Assembly (NCBI GenBank): GCA_900239685.1
Contig: OENT01000560.1
Coordinates: 1 to 64,000, forward strand
Source of the DNA: Rotaria macrura
Lineage: Eukaryota; Rotifera; Eurotatoria; Philodinida; Philodinidae
Length of the DNA: 64,000 bases
Direction of reading: 5' to 3'
Shown: in pieces, positions 22,255-32,612 of the stretch
Layout of the letters: every line of letters starts with the position of its first letter
Numbering within the stretch: position 1 is the first letter of the stretch
The notes under the pieces: model-generated
What the model saw: the letters and a program-made list of their open reading frames with translations, nothing else
What the model was told of the DNA's origin: nothing
The model's database searches: none
Made by a program: the position numbers and the translations under genes

Positions 22255-23109
22255 GCCTAGTGAACAAGTTTTTACAGCGAATTTCATATTCTCATGTATT
22301 ATGTCCATTATTGGTTTGATCTTCTGCCTGATGGTGATTATCATTGTGGTTACGTATTGACTATTTCGTACAGTTACTAATCTTCGGGTATGTAATAGAA
22401 ATCCATGGAGTGTAGGTTTTCTAATCGATACTCTTATATCGTGTGCCTACTATTTTCGTGAAGATTCGGCAGAGCGTCAGTCATTATATATCGTTCGAGC
22501 ACGTTGGATTATTATTACAGTTGCTGCAGCTTGCCATCCATGCACTCTTAACAAGCCGAGAGTGGTCTCTTTTTTGCTGTGTTCTACAAACGCAAATATC
22601 TGGTTACATTTCGTATTCATTGGTCTTTGATTTCTCTGAATTGGATAATTCGTATTCTATTAATGAGTTTAGTATTAACCGTTCGTGAATCTTTAGAGTA
22701 CATCCAAGAAGCGCGTCTTTGTTCGATAAATATTAGAAGTGTGTCGACTACTGTATATATTGTTGTAAGTGCACGCATCATTCCATTTATTATGGTTATT
22801 ATGATTTATGGTTTAATATTGTATCGTGCTCAAAATATACTAATGTTGATGAGCATTTTTGTCGTTGACGGAATGCCCGTTTTAATTCTTGTTTGTTGGC
22901 AGACTCTTGCACCGATGAATTCGCCACCGGACAACTTTTATTTGGTCAGCATCAATGCAATAATGTTTTCCATTGCTTTTATAATGATTGTCCACTTCAC
23001 CATGAATAAACAAGTGAAGGATGTTATCTCTGGCTGCATTCACTCTAAACATAAATTGATTCATCCTACACGCAATCAACAACAACTAGCAATAAATGTT
23101 AACAAATAA
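22255..23109 (+). pseudogene. Seven-helix receptor (rhodopsin-like GPCR) pseudogene
   Basis: Plus-strand fragments in shifting frames follow the order of a bdelloid chemoreceptor-like GPCR. TM1 (22270-22360, FIFSCIMSIIGLIF and following) ends in an in-frame TGA. TM2/TM3 remnants follow near 22400-22560, with a frameshift before VFYKRKYLVTFRIHWSL (22579 onward). TM5 (ARIIPFIMVIMIYGLILYRA), TM6 (NILMLMSIFVVDG) and TM7 (FSIAFIMIVHFTMNKQ) come next and the frame ends at TAA 23107-23109. Between TM5 and TM6 the usual intracellular loop 3 is almost absent (RA joined to QN), so a deletion is likely. One stop plus at least two frameshifts make this a decayed gene. The ligand is unknown. Confidence 0.65.
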
Positions 23110-24196
23110 AGACTACATTGGAAAAACGAACTGAAGAAGAGACTAATTTGATATTGTTTCCACTAAAAAATAAACCATGTCTTGATTCTCTCATTATGTA
23201 TTAATAGAAAAATAATGAAATATTCTCCACATGCACTGTTTTATGACAATAAATCAACTACTTCGGAAGTGTTTTTCTGTTCATTATAAGAAGATACGGA
23301 TATGGATCAATAGAAGATAAAAATCTACACTCACACCCACACTCTCTGAGGACTAAGTCCAAACTCTCCCATCCACAATGAAAACCAGATCGCAATGACA
23401 TATCTTTGTTGGCACTCACGTCGAACGGTTCGATTCTACCATCGTCACTTGGGACCTTAAGATCGGCTTCATATAGCTGCAAAAAATACTGATTAGAACA
23501 GCAGGAAGTCTGTCTACTCGATCAACGGAGCACTGTCTCAAATATATGTGCTTCCTGTTGAATTTCGTGCTGAGTGAAGGTCGAAGTCAGCTCCCAGTGT
23601 TGAGTTCTGGAAGATATTAGGTACTTCAAATTAATTGTTGGTAGCTAGAATAATACTACAGTACGTTTAAGAAAAGGAAGTAAAATGACTAGCAGAATTA
23701 GGGTGCATGGTAGAATTATCACTAAAATACGCAGTGTTTTCACAGTTCCAACAGTAATTTGATATAAGTATCAGGATGTGACTGTGGGCGTATAACTTCT
23801 CCCCACAACCTAGCCCACTCAAGGTTTAAATGACATTCTCATGCTCTGTAGAATTTTGAAAAAGACAACAGTTTATGACAATTTGATATGGGTGTATTTA
23901 TTGTTTAATTTGAATTGAAATATATATTATTAATTCGAAATTCTTATCCAGATCTTGATGCCACTCGATGACTAATCTGTTAATAGTGCTGAGATCATGA
24001 TTGTAGTTTTTATTTTCTATTTAAACTCCACATCCACATCTATACAGGGAAGATAGAACGAATTCTAATTTAATAAGAATGCTTGCTTCAACCACACATG
24101 TTCAGCATAACAAACTCATTACTATCGATCAAATTTTATTGGTAAAATTCATGTCAACAAAAACTCTCCCATCGAATTCTATTCTTGAAGCGATGA
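23110..24196. other. No gene seen
   Basis: Contains one single-arm telomere-like tract, CTCACACCCACACTC (about 23329-23343). Otherwise AT-rich intergenic sequence downstream of the prolyl 4-hydroxylase gene. Confidence 0.4.
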
Positions 24197-27100
24197 TTAT
24201 ATCTTTGGATTAAGCGAGCATCGACGTCGAAATTCTTGACCATATTGATGAATCCATTTATTTGCGATCCATTTATTACCAATCAACACTGGACAAGCTG
24301 TAGACAAAAGCAAAACATCGATGAAACCTAATGAACAAGTCTTCAATGGAGCATGATTCACCTGCATGAAGTGTTCTATAGTCGGCTACGAGATTGCATA
24401 ACAATTAATGAATAAAATGTAGAATATCACAACAATATCATACCTTCACCTGACGCGAAAAGATTGTACCAAAATACTGCATTTCCTTTATTTGGTCCGA
24501 TGTGTCCACTGACAACAGGAAAGACTGTTGCACCGCCCCACTCTACATCACTCATCTAAGAACTAAGATCATAGAATATACTAAAATCCTTGTAGTATGT
24601 GTAACTTACGTAAACCATCCATGTAGCTATCCTATCACCTGGACAAGCGCAAAAGATCGATAGTTCTCAATGACTTATGACATACTTACCAGCCTTGTGA
24701 TGATGAGCAGAATTTTTCCAATTCTATGTACGATGTATCAAAAATTAAATGTTTCAAAAACACATGAAAAATGATATCTCACGTAATAAAAATCCCAATG
24801 AGGATCATAATAACCACCGACACCATAATTCGCAATCTAGTTTTAAATGCATACATAAAAATATTATATGTGAAAATAGCTAGAAAGATGCCTGTAAATC
24901 TTCGGCAGTTTCCATGGTCAAATTTGTCACAGCAGTCATCAATCGAGATAGACGAGCTACTGCTGGTGAATCTTCATCACGAAGCCAAGCACTGAAATGA
25001 AATCGATCCTGATCGATTAGATACACCGTATATATAAAACTATGAACCATTAACATTCATCAGACTTTCATCTCATAAGGTTAACACACAAATAAATCTA
25101 CTATATTCAGAATTTTATAGTTCTTTCTTCTACTGATGGCAATAGGGTATCATCCAAGGGGGAAACATCATGGTTTTTGGACTTTATAGTTTTCTAGATA
25201 AATGTAAGCTTGGAAAATCTAATGGAGAATATCAACAAATAGAAGGCCTGAAGGAGTCCCTAGGAGTACAAGAAAAACGCAGAGAAACTCATTGGTTGGA
25301 TATGAAATTTTATTAACTGAAATCCCAGCCAAAATGAGCTTTTGGAACTGAAAAAGCTTCGCAAAATTCCAAAGTGACTGTGAGGATATTGAGTTGTTCT
25401 CGAATTCATGAAGAGCATCAAGGAGTAGCTAGGAGTACGAAAAAAATGTAGAAAACTCCATTGCAACCAAGCGAAATTCTCAAAATTGTACAAAAAACAG
25501 TGAAAATGAGGCTCCCGGGAAATAATTCCACAAAGTTCAGTAACAGATGTGAAAATGTTTTATCTGCCACGAATCGACGAACAACACAAAGGAGTAGTTA
25601 GGAGTACAACAAAATTTGGACAAAATCAGAATCTACGCCAAAAGTTCATTACTACAAAAACGACGAAAAAGATGTTTCCCCCTTGGTATCATCCTTATTG
25701 CGTATTGTTAGATGCTTCAAGTCAGTTTCCTTGTTATTAGAAACTTTCGACATCTGAATAGAACGGTCACTAGAACTGATAACATACTACATCTCTTATC
25801 CGGGGCACCTTTCTATTGAGTAGATAAGGATCACAGTTTTATCTATACCAATCAAACGTTCGATTAAAAAAAAATTCCATACCTCTTACTGATTCTGTAG
25901 TCAGCCGTTGTCATAGTATTAGTTGTAGCGTTGCGTATGAGAGCACGCTGTAACTGTAAAATAAGAATTCTTACGTGAAGTCATTGAGCTCTCGAAGATT
26001 GCATAGATTAACGTAGTTTGTTTTTTCAAATTTCACTTACACGAGGTATGGCTAGAACTTTCATCGTTTCGATATCAGAATCACTCACAACATCATGATA
26101 AATAAAGACGGCTGGTTCATCAATTATCTGTTCTTCTTTAACTGGTCTCAAAATAAGATATGGATGATTGTTATGGCAATATCGACAAAATAATGTCGCC
26201 TGACGTTTTGGACTGAGCTAATCACATTGGAAAAATACGTTGTCATACATCATGGAATCAGTTATGTTACCTGAGCTTGTTGTTGTCGGCAGAGTTTTTC
26301 GTATTCTTGTCGGGCTTGTAATTCTAAACTAGTGCCTGGACGTTCATTTCTTACCTGGAAATTCTTCGTCTTGATCGTATCATATTTTATTGACGAATCT
26401 TCTACTGTGTTTATGATTGATTCCATATGATCTGGTGAATTGTTTTCGTCTTGTTGTTGTATTGACAAACTACTGTTTATTAGAGATTTAAGATGAATTT
26501 GATTTTGTTTTGCTCTAGCGTGATTTGGATCTAGAAAACACATAGAAAAGTAAATAAATTTACATCATTTTTACGTTTGCTTCGTTACTTAAAGAGAGAA
26601 TTTCATTCGTGAGCGCAAGCGCATGTTCAACATTGCCTTGCTGAAACAATGAAAACCAAACCTTAGACATCATCATTTTCCGAAACCATGCATCACTATA
26701 TCGTTATACTATCACTCACGTGAAATGTTGTATGTGCAAGATTGTCCAATATATCAATTTTATTTCTCTGGTCGATATTGCCCTCTTGGTCATGACGGTC
26801 AAGTGCCTCTTGCATCCACATCAATGCATGATAGAAATCTTCCTTTGCATAAGCTATACTTCCGATATCGAAACATTCATGACCTGCAATGCGACTTATG
26901 CAACATGTATAGAAGTATATTCTAGTTCATACTTGGCATTACGCTCGAACGAAAACTTGAGACAATCTTTCCGTCAGCCAATTCATTTGTTTTCAATTGA
27001 TACGTATCTTGCAGACGTAGCAAAGAAGTAACAGTTCCTATTTCAAAAAGTAAACATAGACAAGAACTGTACGTTCATGATGTTATGTTCTTCACTAACC

Positions 27101-27606
27101 AGTGTAATCTTCTAATGAAGGAAATAACCATTTTTTATTGATAATTTTGCTTAGATCTAGAGAAAATTTCGTGAAAGATCATTTAAAAAATAAATATTAA
27201 TCCAAAAAGAATTTACTTGCTGATACCATACTTCTTACATGATACCATTCGAGAGTCAGATGTCTAATAAAGCGATAGGCATTGACTGGATTACCGAAGT
27301 ATTGATCTTTATTACTGTTAGCTTGCGAAATTTCACGTTCGATAACATTGAGAAATCTTATTTGGAAGCAATAACATTCATCAGATAGCAGAAACTAAAT
27401 GGAAATACAATTTGTTACCTCTTAACTTGATCAAGTCGTTTATATTCGTCTTTCAAGTAAGATTTTAATTGCTTGGCTAATTCTACTTCAGTATCAAGTA
27501 TTTGAGTAAGGTGAGTCGTCGATGTAAACACTTCACTCTGAACACGAACAACTAATACTAAAGTGATGAGTAGCAAGAACAACCAACTCCACCACATTTT
27601 TGCCAC
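24197..27606 (-). CDS. P4HA: Collagen prolyl 4-hydroxylase alpha subunit, 555 aa, 16 exons
   Basis: Exons on plus coordinates, in coding order: 27419-27606, 27217-27356, 27100-27156, 26933-27037, 26720-26883, 26589-26640, 26271-26530, 26041-26217, 25883-25953, 24892-24991, 24783-24836, 24690-24723, 24610-24638, 24444-24555, 24362-24385, 24197-24297. All join in frame and end at TAA. Residues 1-24 are a signal peptide (WWSWLFLLLITLVLVV). The N-terminal dimerisation and TPR-like substrate-binding regions follow, then the Fe(II)/2-oxoglutarate dioxygenase domain. Predicted iron ligands are His451 and Asp453 (DPHWDF) and His521 (RTLHA); Lys531 (GNKW) binds 2-oxoglutarate, with the same 10-residue spacing as in human P4HA1. 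It acts in the ER on collagen-like proline residues with PDI as beta subunit. One intron is GC-AG (donor GCATCT after 24892) and one exon is only 24 nt. Intron 9 holds a MITE. Confidence 0.9.
25154..25686. mobile_element. MITE with perfect 16-bp TIRs and 6-bp target duplication
   Basis: Left end CCAAGGGGGAAACATC (25154-25169) and right end GATGTTTCCCCCTTGG (25671-25686) are perfect inverted repeats. TATCAT flanks both sides directly (25148-25153 and 25687-25692). The body is non-coding and holds a 169-bp periodic repeat. It lies in intron 9 (24992-25882) of the prolyl 4-hydroxylase gene, which explains why that intron is about 890 nt while its neighbours are mostly 50-90 nt. Confidence 0.85.
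25253..25670. repeat. 169-bp-period tandem repeat inside the MITE
   Basis: The word TAGGAGTAC recurs at about 25261, 25430 and 25599, each time preceded by AGGAGT and followed by an A-rich run. Between these words the units are diverged but alignable, which suggests old tandem duplication of one unit. Confidence 0.65.
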
Positions 27607-30582
27607 GTACGGTCTAAAACAAATGTTTTTTATTCACTTGTTATTTTATCTCCTCATAAGGAAAGCATTATAAGTCACACTAAAATTCTACAGTTAAATT
27701 AGTGATGACTTCTTGTTTATATTCGTCCGTGGAAGCGATATTAATCGAGCTTAACTATTCTGTTAGATTTTCGACTATCGTAGTATTACTGACCTTTTTT
27801 GTTGTGCCTTATTCGAAATTAAATATAAAATCTGATCTTGTAGGGACAAAAAATTAAATTCAACAAGTTTCAGGCTCAAAGGATACTCATAGAGATCTAC
27901 AGTTACTTGATATTAAACGCAAGAGCAGTATTGATTTTAACATCGAGGATGCTATAAGTTAAGCCGTTACCGCTGTTCGTGACAACTCTTATTGAAATGT
28001 TATGTCTTTTTTATTTTCTTCCTTTACATTCTGTCTTAAATTTATTTTTCCAACATCGCAACGCGAAGTCAATATGCGTACATCTCAGTGGCTTCAGCTT
28101 TGCTAGTAGGCGCAAGGTTGTTAGAATGATCGCATACAGGATTGAAAGAAAACAATACTTTTTTGTCATTAATTTTTTACGATGTCCATCGTCGATAGGT
28201 TGCTCTTGAACAGATGCCTAGAATATGAAAAATTTGAATAATTCTTGTTTACACACTTATTCTCTGTAGATGATTAAGTTAACTGAAAAGCAAAGTTATT
28301 CATGGTTTCTGCCTCAGTAAAATTTTTGTTAGAAAATATGAATAACATTTTTGTAACTCGATTGAAAATAATCAATGAACGCACAGATATGCAGCTTTGT
28401 ATTAGTCTATACTGAAGCAGATATATTAATAATGATCCATTTCGCCATAAACGATTGTGTAGAGAGATAAAATCACTAACAACACATATCTGATGACGAA
28501 GAAAACCAACATAGTCAATCAATCAAAGAAATACAGACAATTATATGTGCTATATAGTTAGGAGGATTTCAGGATAAAAGCATTTGTCATATACCTATAT
28601 AAAATCATCGTTAGACGATATCTGTCTCATAATTAAAATCTTAGCTAATTAATTACATGGGAAATCAACTTGTATATTATTGACTTAGATGAAGAAGATA
28701 ACAAATCCAATTTCACCAAAGATGTTTAATATGAATTCTTTTTCTATAGGTTTTGATGTTTTATTACTGCCATAAATAATAATATTCATCGACATGGTAG
28801 TAAGATAGAAGATTTTGTAGATGTTATGTATTTTTGTCATTAAATATCCTCTAACAATAGTATGAATGACATGGCATACAAAAGCCTTTTGTGGCTATCA
28901 TGAGTCTCTCAAATCCACGTGTTCTACCTACATTTTAAGATTGATAACATTTTCAAAAACCCTGTATGGCATAGTGTTAAATCATCACTAATCTTCTAAT
29001 CAACTGGTATACTGAGATCAAGCTGGTAGAGCACTCAACCTAGTGCTATATAATGATATGTAAGTACCATTCACGTGGGCTAAACAATTATACAAAAGAA
29101 AAACGAGTAGCTTGATTATTTTATAATCATAGTTGTTTGATGAACATGAATACGTTGGCAGTGCTTTTAAAACTCTGTTCAAGTCTTAAGTGTTCGAAAT
29201 AAGAACAGCGATCATTCGTTTCTGTCAAGCATATCTCATCTGAAGCTAAGAAATTGATTAAAGTCTTACAGTTATTTAACCTTCATCCAAGTCTGAAATT
29301 TCAAAGTTTAGTACTGAATATAAATAAGTTCTAAGAGCGTTTCCTGAGTGTTAACCAGAACTGCCTTATATTTTAGTAACTATATATCTGAATGATTCTG
29401 TTTGAATCATAGTTTCCTCATTTATCATCATAAGTATGTATCGAATACTCATATATATATACCTTTCACAACTGTGTATATGAGCTACGATGATATCATA
29501 AATCCTTAAATGTGTTGTGAAGAAAAACTGCCACTGATGGCTACAATGCATTGCTATTGGCAAGACTCACCGAAGAGAAATGTTTTTATTCAACATTATC
29601 TAGTATTTACATAGATAGATAATGGGAAAGAACATCATACGTGTGTTATCCATAAACAAAATGAATGAAGATATTAAATATGAGGCATGGAAAAACTATA
29701 AGAAATGTTAGAAAAAACTATCGACAACATTTCGCAAAACAAGGAGAAACGGTTCCTGTCTTTGCATAGTTTATAGAACACGAGAGTACGACTGGTGAAG
29801 TATGAGATAATTAGCTAAGGTGATGGATTTTAGTGACAATGGTTTCTATGTAAACTACAGCGTGAAAAAAATTTCAAAGTTCTCAAAAGCCTTTACTAAC
29901 GTGTAGCATATTCTTTAAATTGTCGTTCTTTTATTATTAACTATGTGCTTCATCAGATGAATTGATATAAATGCCTAACATCCTTTGTCTTTCCGTCAAA
30001 ACTGAAACCATGAAATCAAAACAACTGATTAAAATGAAACATAGTAGTGATGATAAGGATGCTATGTGGGTGTGATGGTAGGTGCGAATGAATGAAATAG
30101 CAATAGAAAAAATCTACATTCTAGTTCCGATTTCACAAGACTTCAGAATTCACGGAATTCGCACAGATCTCTTGGAAGACAACTGTTTATTGGCCAGCAT
30201 CAAAATTTTGTTCGAGAACTGAACTAAAGCAAATGATCAGGATAATTTATGTGGTCGAACCAAGAAAGAGAATGCCAAACAACTAAAGTGTATTACAATG
30301 AAGTAGTATCTAATGAGGGAAAATTCAAAGTGAAGGTGAAAAAACAAACAAACAAAGAATACTTACATTAATCGTGGAGAAATGAGTAGATATGAATTCT
30401 TCATGTGTCAACATGAGGAGTTTTTTTTTTGAGTTTTGATAGTGTAGAAATTTTGTCCACATAAATCCTTTCAATCAGAACATCAATACTTATTTTAATA
30501 AAATGCACGAATGTAAATTTTTAGTAGCTTGAGGAACATCGAGCTCATTTTTAGATATTTATTTCTAGATTTTATAATCATG
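27607..30582. other. Long intergenic stretch, no gene seen
   Basis: About 3 kb. A tRNA box-A-like stretch (AAGCTGGTAGAGCACTCAAC, near 29021) lacks a box B. An AT dinucleotide run lies near 29448-29460. A short GTGGGTGTG tract occurs near 30066. Open stretches on either strand have no recognisable domain. Confidence 0.4.
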
Positions 30583-31437
30583 CTATTGATTAAAAAAATT
30601 CTGATTTAATTTCAAAAAAGCATATTCAAAAAAATAAGGACCTGCAAAAAGATTGTTTTCTTTGTTGAAAATAACGTAATGATGTTTTCGCAGCAGTTCA
30701 AACAGCCCGTGAACCATAGTGATATCTCTTGGATGAAGTTCAACAAGGATTTGTCGTGGAAATGTTTTCTCAGTCGAATTATATAGAAGAGGAAAGAATG
30801 AATATTCATCACCTTCAATATCAATTTTAAGTATATCAATCGATCTGTGTACATGATTCAATTCACGGATGATAGTCATCCAATTCTTTGAACCATTTGG
30901 TTCGATTCCACTGCCAAATACCATCTGATGAAAATGACATGCATTTTTTGGACATGAATACAAATTTCTATCAAATGCATGAACTTCACAATGGGGTATC
31001 AGTCTTTTCATGTCAATTTCGAATGAAAAATCACCTTTCGATCCAACACTATAAACTAGACAATTATGACGCAATTTCAATCGATGAACATCACACACCC
31101 ATTTACCACCATCGCCCATAGCACCGACACGTCGTGCATAAGTACAATGAAAATTAGGCTCCCAATTCGACACGAAATAGATAGGATCTTTTCGTTTCAT
31201 CATATTTTCTTTATCTTGAGTATGATAGATATTTTTACGTTCATTCCATGCCGAATTCGACTCGCATATGAATCCATCGCTTTCGGCCAGAGACTGTTCA
31301 CAATTATTATCAGTAATCGAAATAGTTGCATGCGAAATAGTTAATTGTGAACATGATTGATAGAGTTGTATGTATAGAATAGATAGTAGAACAAGGCCAG
31401 ATAATAGAGCCACTGTGGAAATCGATAGTACTGGCAT
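30583..31437 (-). CDS. METTL24-like / FkbM-type methyltransferase, membrane-anchored, 284 aa
   Basis: Single exon from ATG 31437. Residues about 4-25 form a hydrophobic signal anchor (VALLSGLVLLSILYIQL), so a type II Golgi/ER membrane protein is likely. The methyltransferase core follows: GDGGKWVCDVHRL (about 107-119), CLVYSVGSKGDFSFE (about 125-139, the SAM-binding G-S-x-x-D-F turn), CEVHAFDRN, and then DILKIDIEGDEYSFF and QILVELHPRD. This order is typical of the METTL24 / Methyltransf_22 group of FkbM-related enzymes. The length fits, no stop interrupts it, and the substrate is unknown. Bdelloids have many copies of this family. No operon-like neighbour. Confidence 0.8.
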   Translation of the reverse strand: MPVLSISTVALLSGLVLLSILYIQLYQSCSQLTISHATISITDNNCEQSLAESDGFICESNSAWNERKNIYHTQDKENMMKRKDPIYFVSNWEPNFHCTYARRVGAMGDGGKWVCDVHRLKLRHNCLVYSVGSKGDFSFEIDMKRLIPHCEVHAFDRNLYSCPKNACHFHQMVFGSGIEPNGSKNWMTIIRELNHVHRSIDILKIDIEGDEYSFFPLLYNSTEKTFPRQILVELHPRDITMVHGLFELLRKHHYVIFNKENNLFAGPYFFEYAFLKLNQNFFNQ

Positions 31438-31789
31438 AAGTGAAGACTAAGAAAAATTAATGGTATATGGACGATGATTAGGATTGATGTTGAAGATCAA
31501 AGAAAATAACAATAATGTTAACGCGATATTCATTTATTACCATCAGTCATTTTTCTAAAAGAAATAATTGATGTTATCAAAAAATAAAAATACGAATAAG
31601 AGCGTTTGTATTTCGTTGGCAATGCGCCAACATGGTTTTGTTCTTTTGAAGCTTTTCAACATTCTTTCATTACTTTTTTTATACCATAGTTTCACTGTTT
31701 ACTTTAAAATTGATAAAGAATTTCTTTTTGTTTTTTGCTAACACAAAACACAAATCAGAATAATTAGAAGTCAACAATCGTCTAGAATA

Positions 31790-32150
31790 TCAATTAGCAC
31801 TTTCGGGGTCTGGATGCAGTCGAACAATATCTGAAGTTATCTGTACATGTGAGTGCTTGACGTCAGTGAAACATGATAATGTATATCGATGTGGAGATTT
31901 GACCTCAATTTCTTGACGTTCCCAATCTTCGTTGTATGAACTGATTTTATGACTGATGCCTATCGTTGAAAATAATATTCTTTTTATGTCAATGCGGCTG
32001 CAGACAAGTAGAGCATGGCCTTGAAAATCAATCAGTCTTCATACCTTCAATAATAACTCTGCATTTTCTTTCGATTCCTGTTTGAATGTGTCTTGCTTCA
32101 TTTGTTTTAATGTACGTTAACACGACCAAGAATTTCAATCTTTTCGTATT
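31790..32150 (-). pseudogene. Orphan coding exons of an unrecognised gene
   Basis: Two minus-strand exons join in frame. The first ends at 32045 (GAAG then GTATGA donor), and the second runs 31959-31790 to TGA. The joined frame reads through RHIQTGIERKCRVIIEG, then DWERQEIEVKSPHRYTLSCF and ends near RLHPDPESAN. The upstream limit (about 32150) is unclear: a TAA lies just beyond in this frame and no start codon or preceding exon was found. Codon use and the lack of stops suggest real coding origin. The family is not recognised; it may be the 3' end of a lost gene. Confidence 0.4.
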
Positions 32151-32535
32151 ATTTTATAGCATCCAAATTTTACTTTTGAATGACCATGTCATTGAAAGTT
32201 TGCTGAAGCTTTTTGCTAATTATATTGTTTCATTAAGCTGATGTGTTGTCGTCATATTTGCATTTAATTATTTAATCTCAGAAACCAAAATAGTCAGAAT
32301 GAAAAAGAACGACATTGAAGTCGATTTCATGTTATAACTCTCGACTCCTTTGAATCATATTCACGCATTGATAATTTTTTCTATCAGCTAAATCGCATAT
32401 ATGTGTTCGCTTAAAAGATTAGACGAAAGGGATTCTATAATGCATTCTCGATCAGATGATATCAACATTTCATCGAATCCTTCTGTAGTCAAGCTCAAGA
32501 GACAATGATGAATTAATGTAAGTGTAGACGGTGTT

Positions 32536-32612
32536 TCCATAGCTTAGCTGGTATAAGCGTCCGGCTTGTTACCAGTTATGAATACTACCTGTGTGTGGTT
32601 CCTAGTCGCGAT
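32536..32612 (+). pseudogene. tRNA-like relic
   Basis: Perfect box A (TAGCTTAGCTGG), a 7-nt loop CTTGTTA within an imperfect anticodon stem (anticodon would be TGT), and a decayed T arm (GTGTGGTTCCTAGTCGC). No acceptor pairing. The T arm resembles that of the relic at 7697-7770 (GTGTGGTTC), suggesting a common source. Confidence 0.4.

Noticed and set aside
22129..22344. Minus-strand 71-codon ORF
   Set aside because: Antisense shadow of the TM1 region of the receptor pseudogene.
26720..27031. Plus-strand ORFs opposite the prolyl 4-hydroxylase gene
   Set aside because: Antisense shadows of exons 4 and 5, which join in frame on the minus strand.
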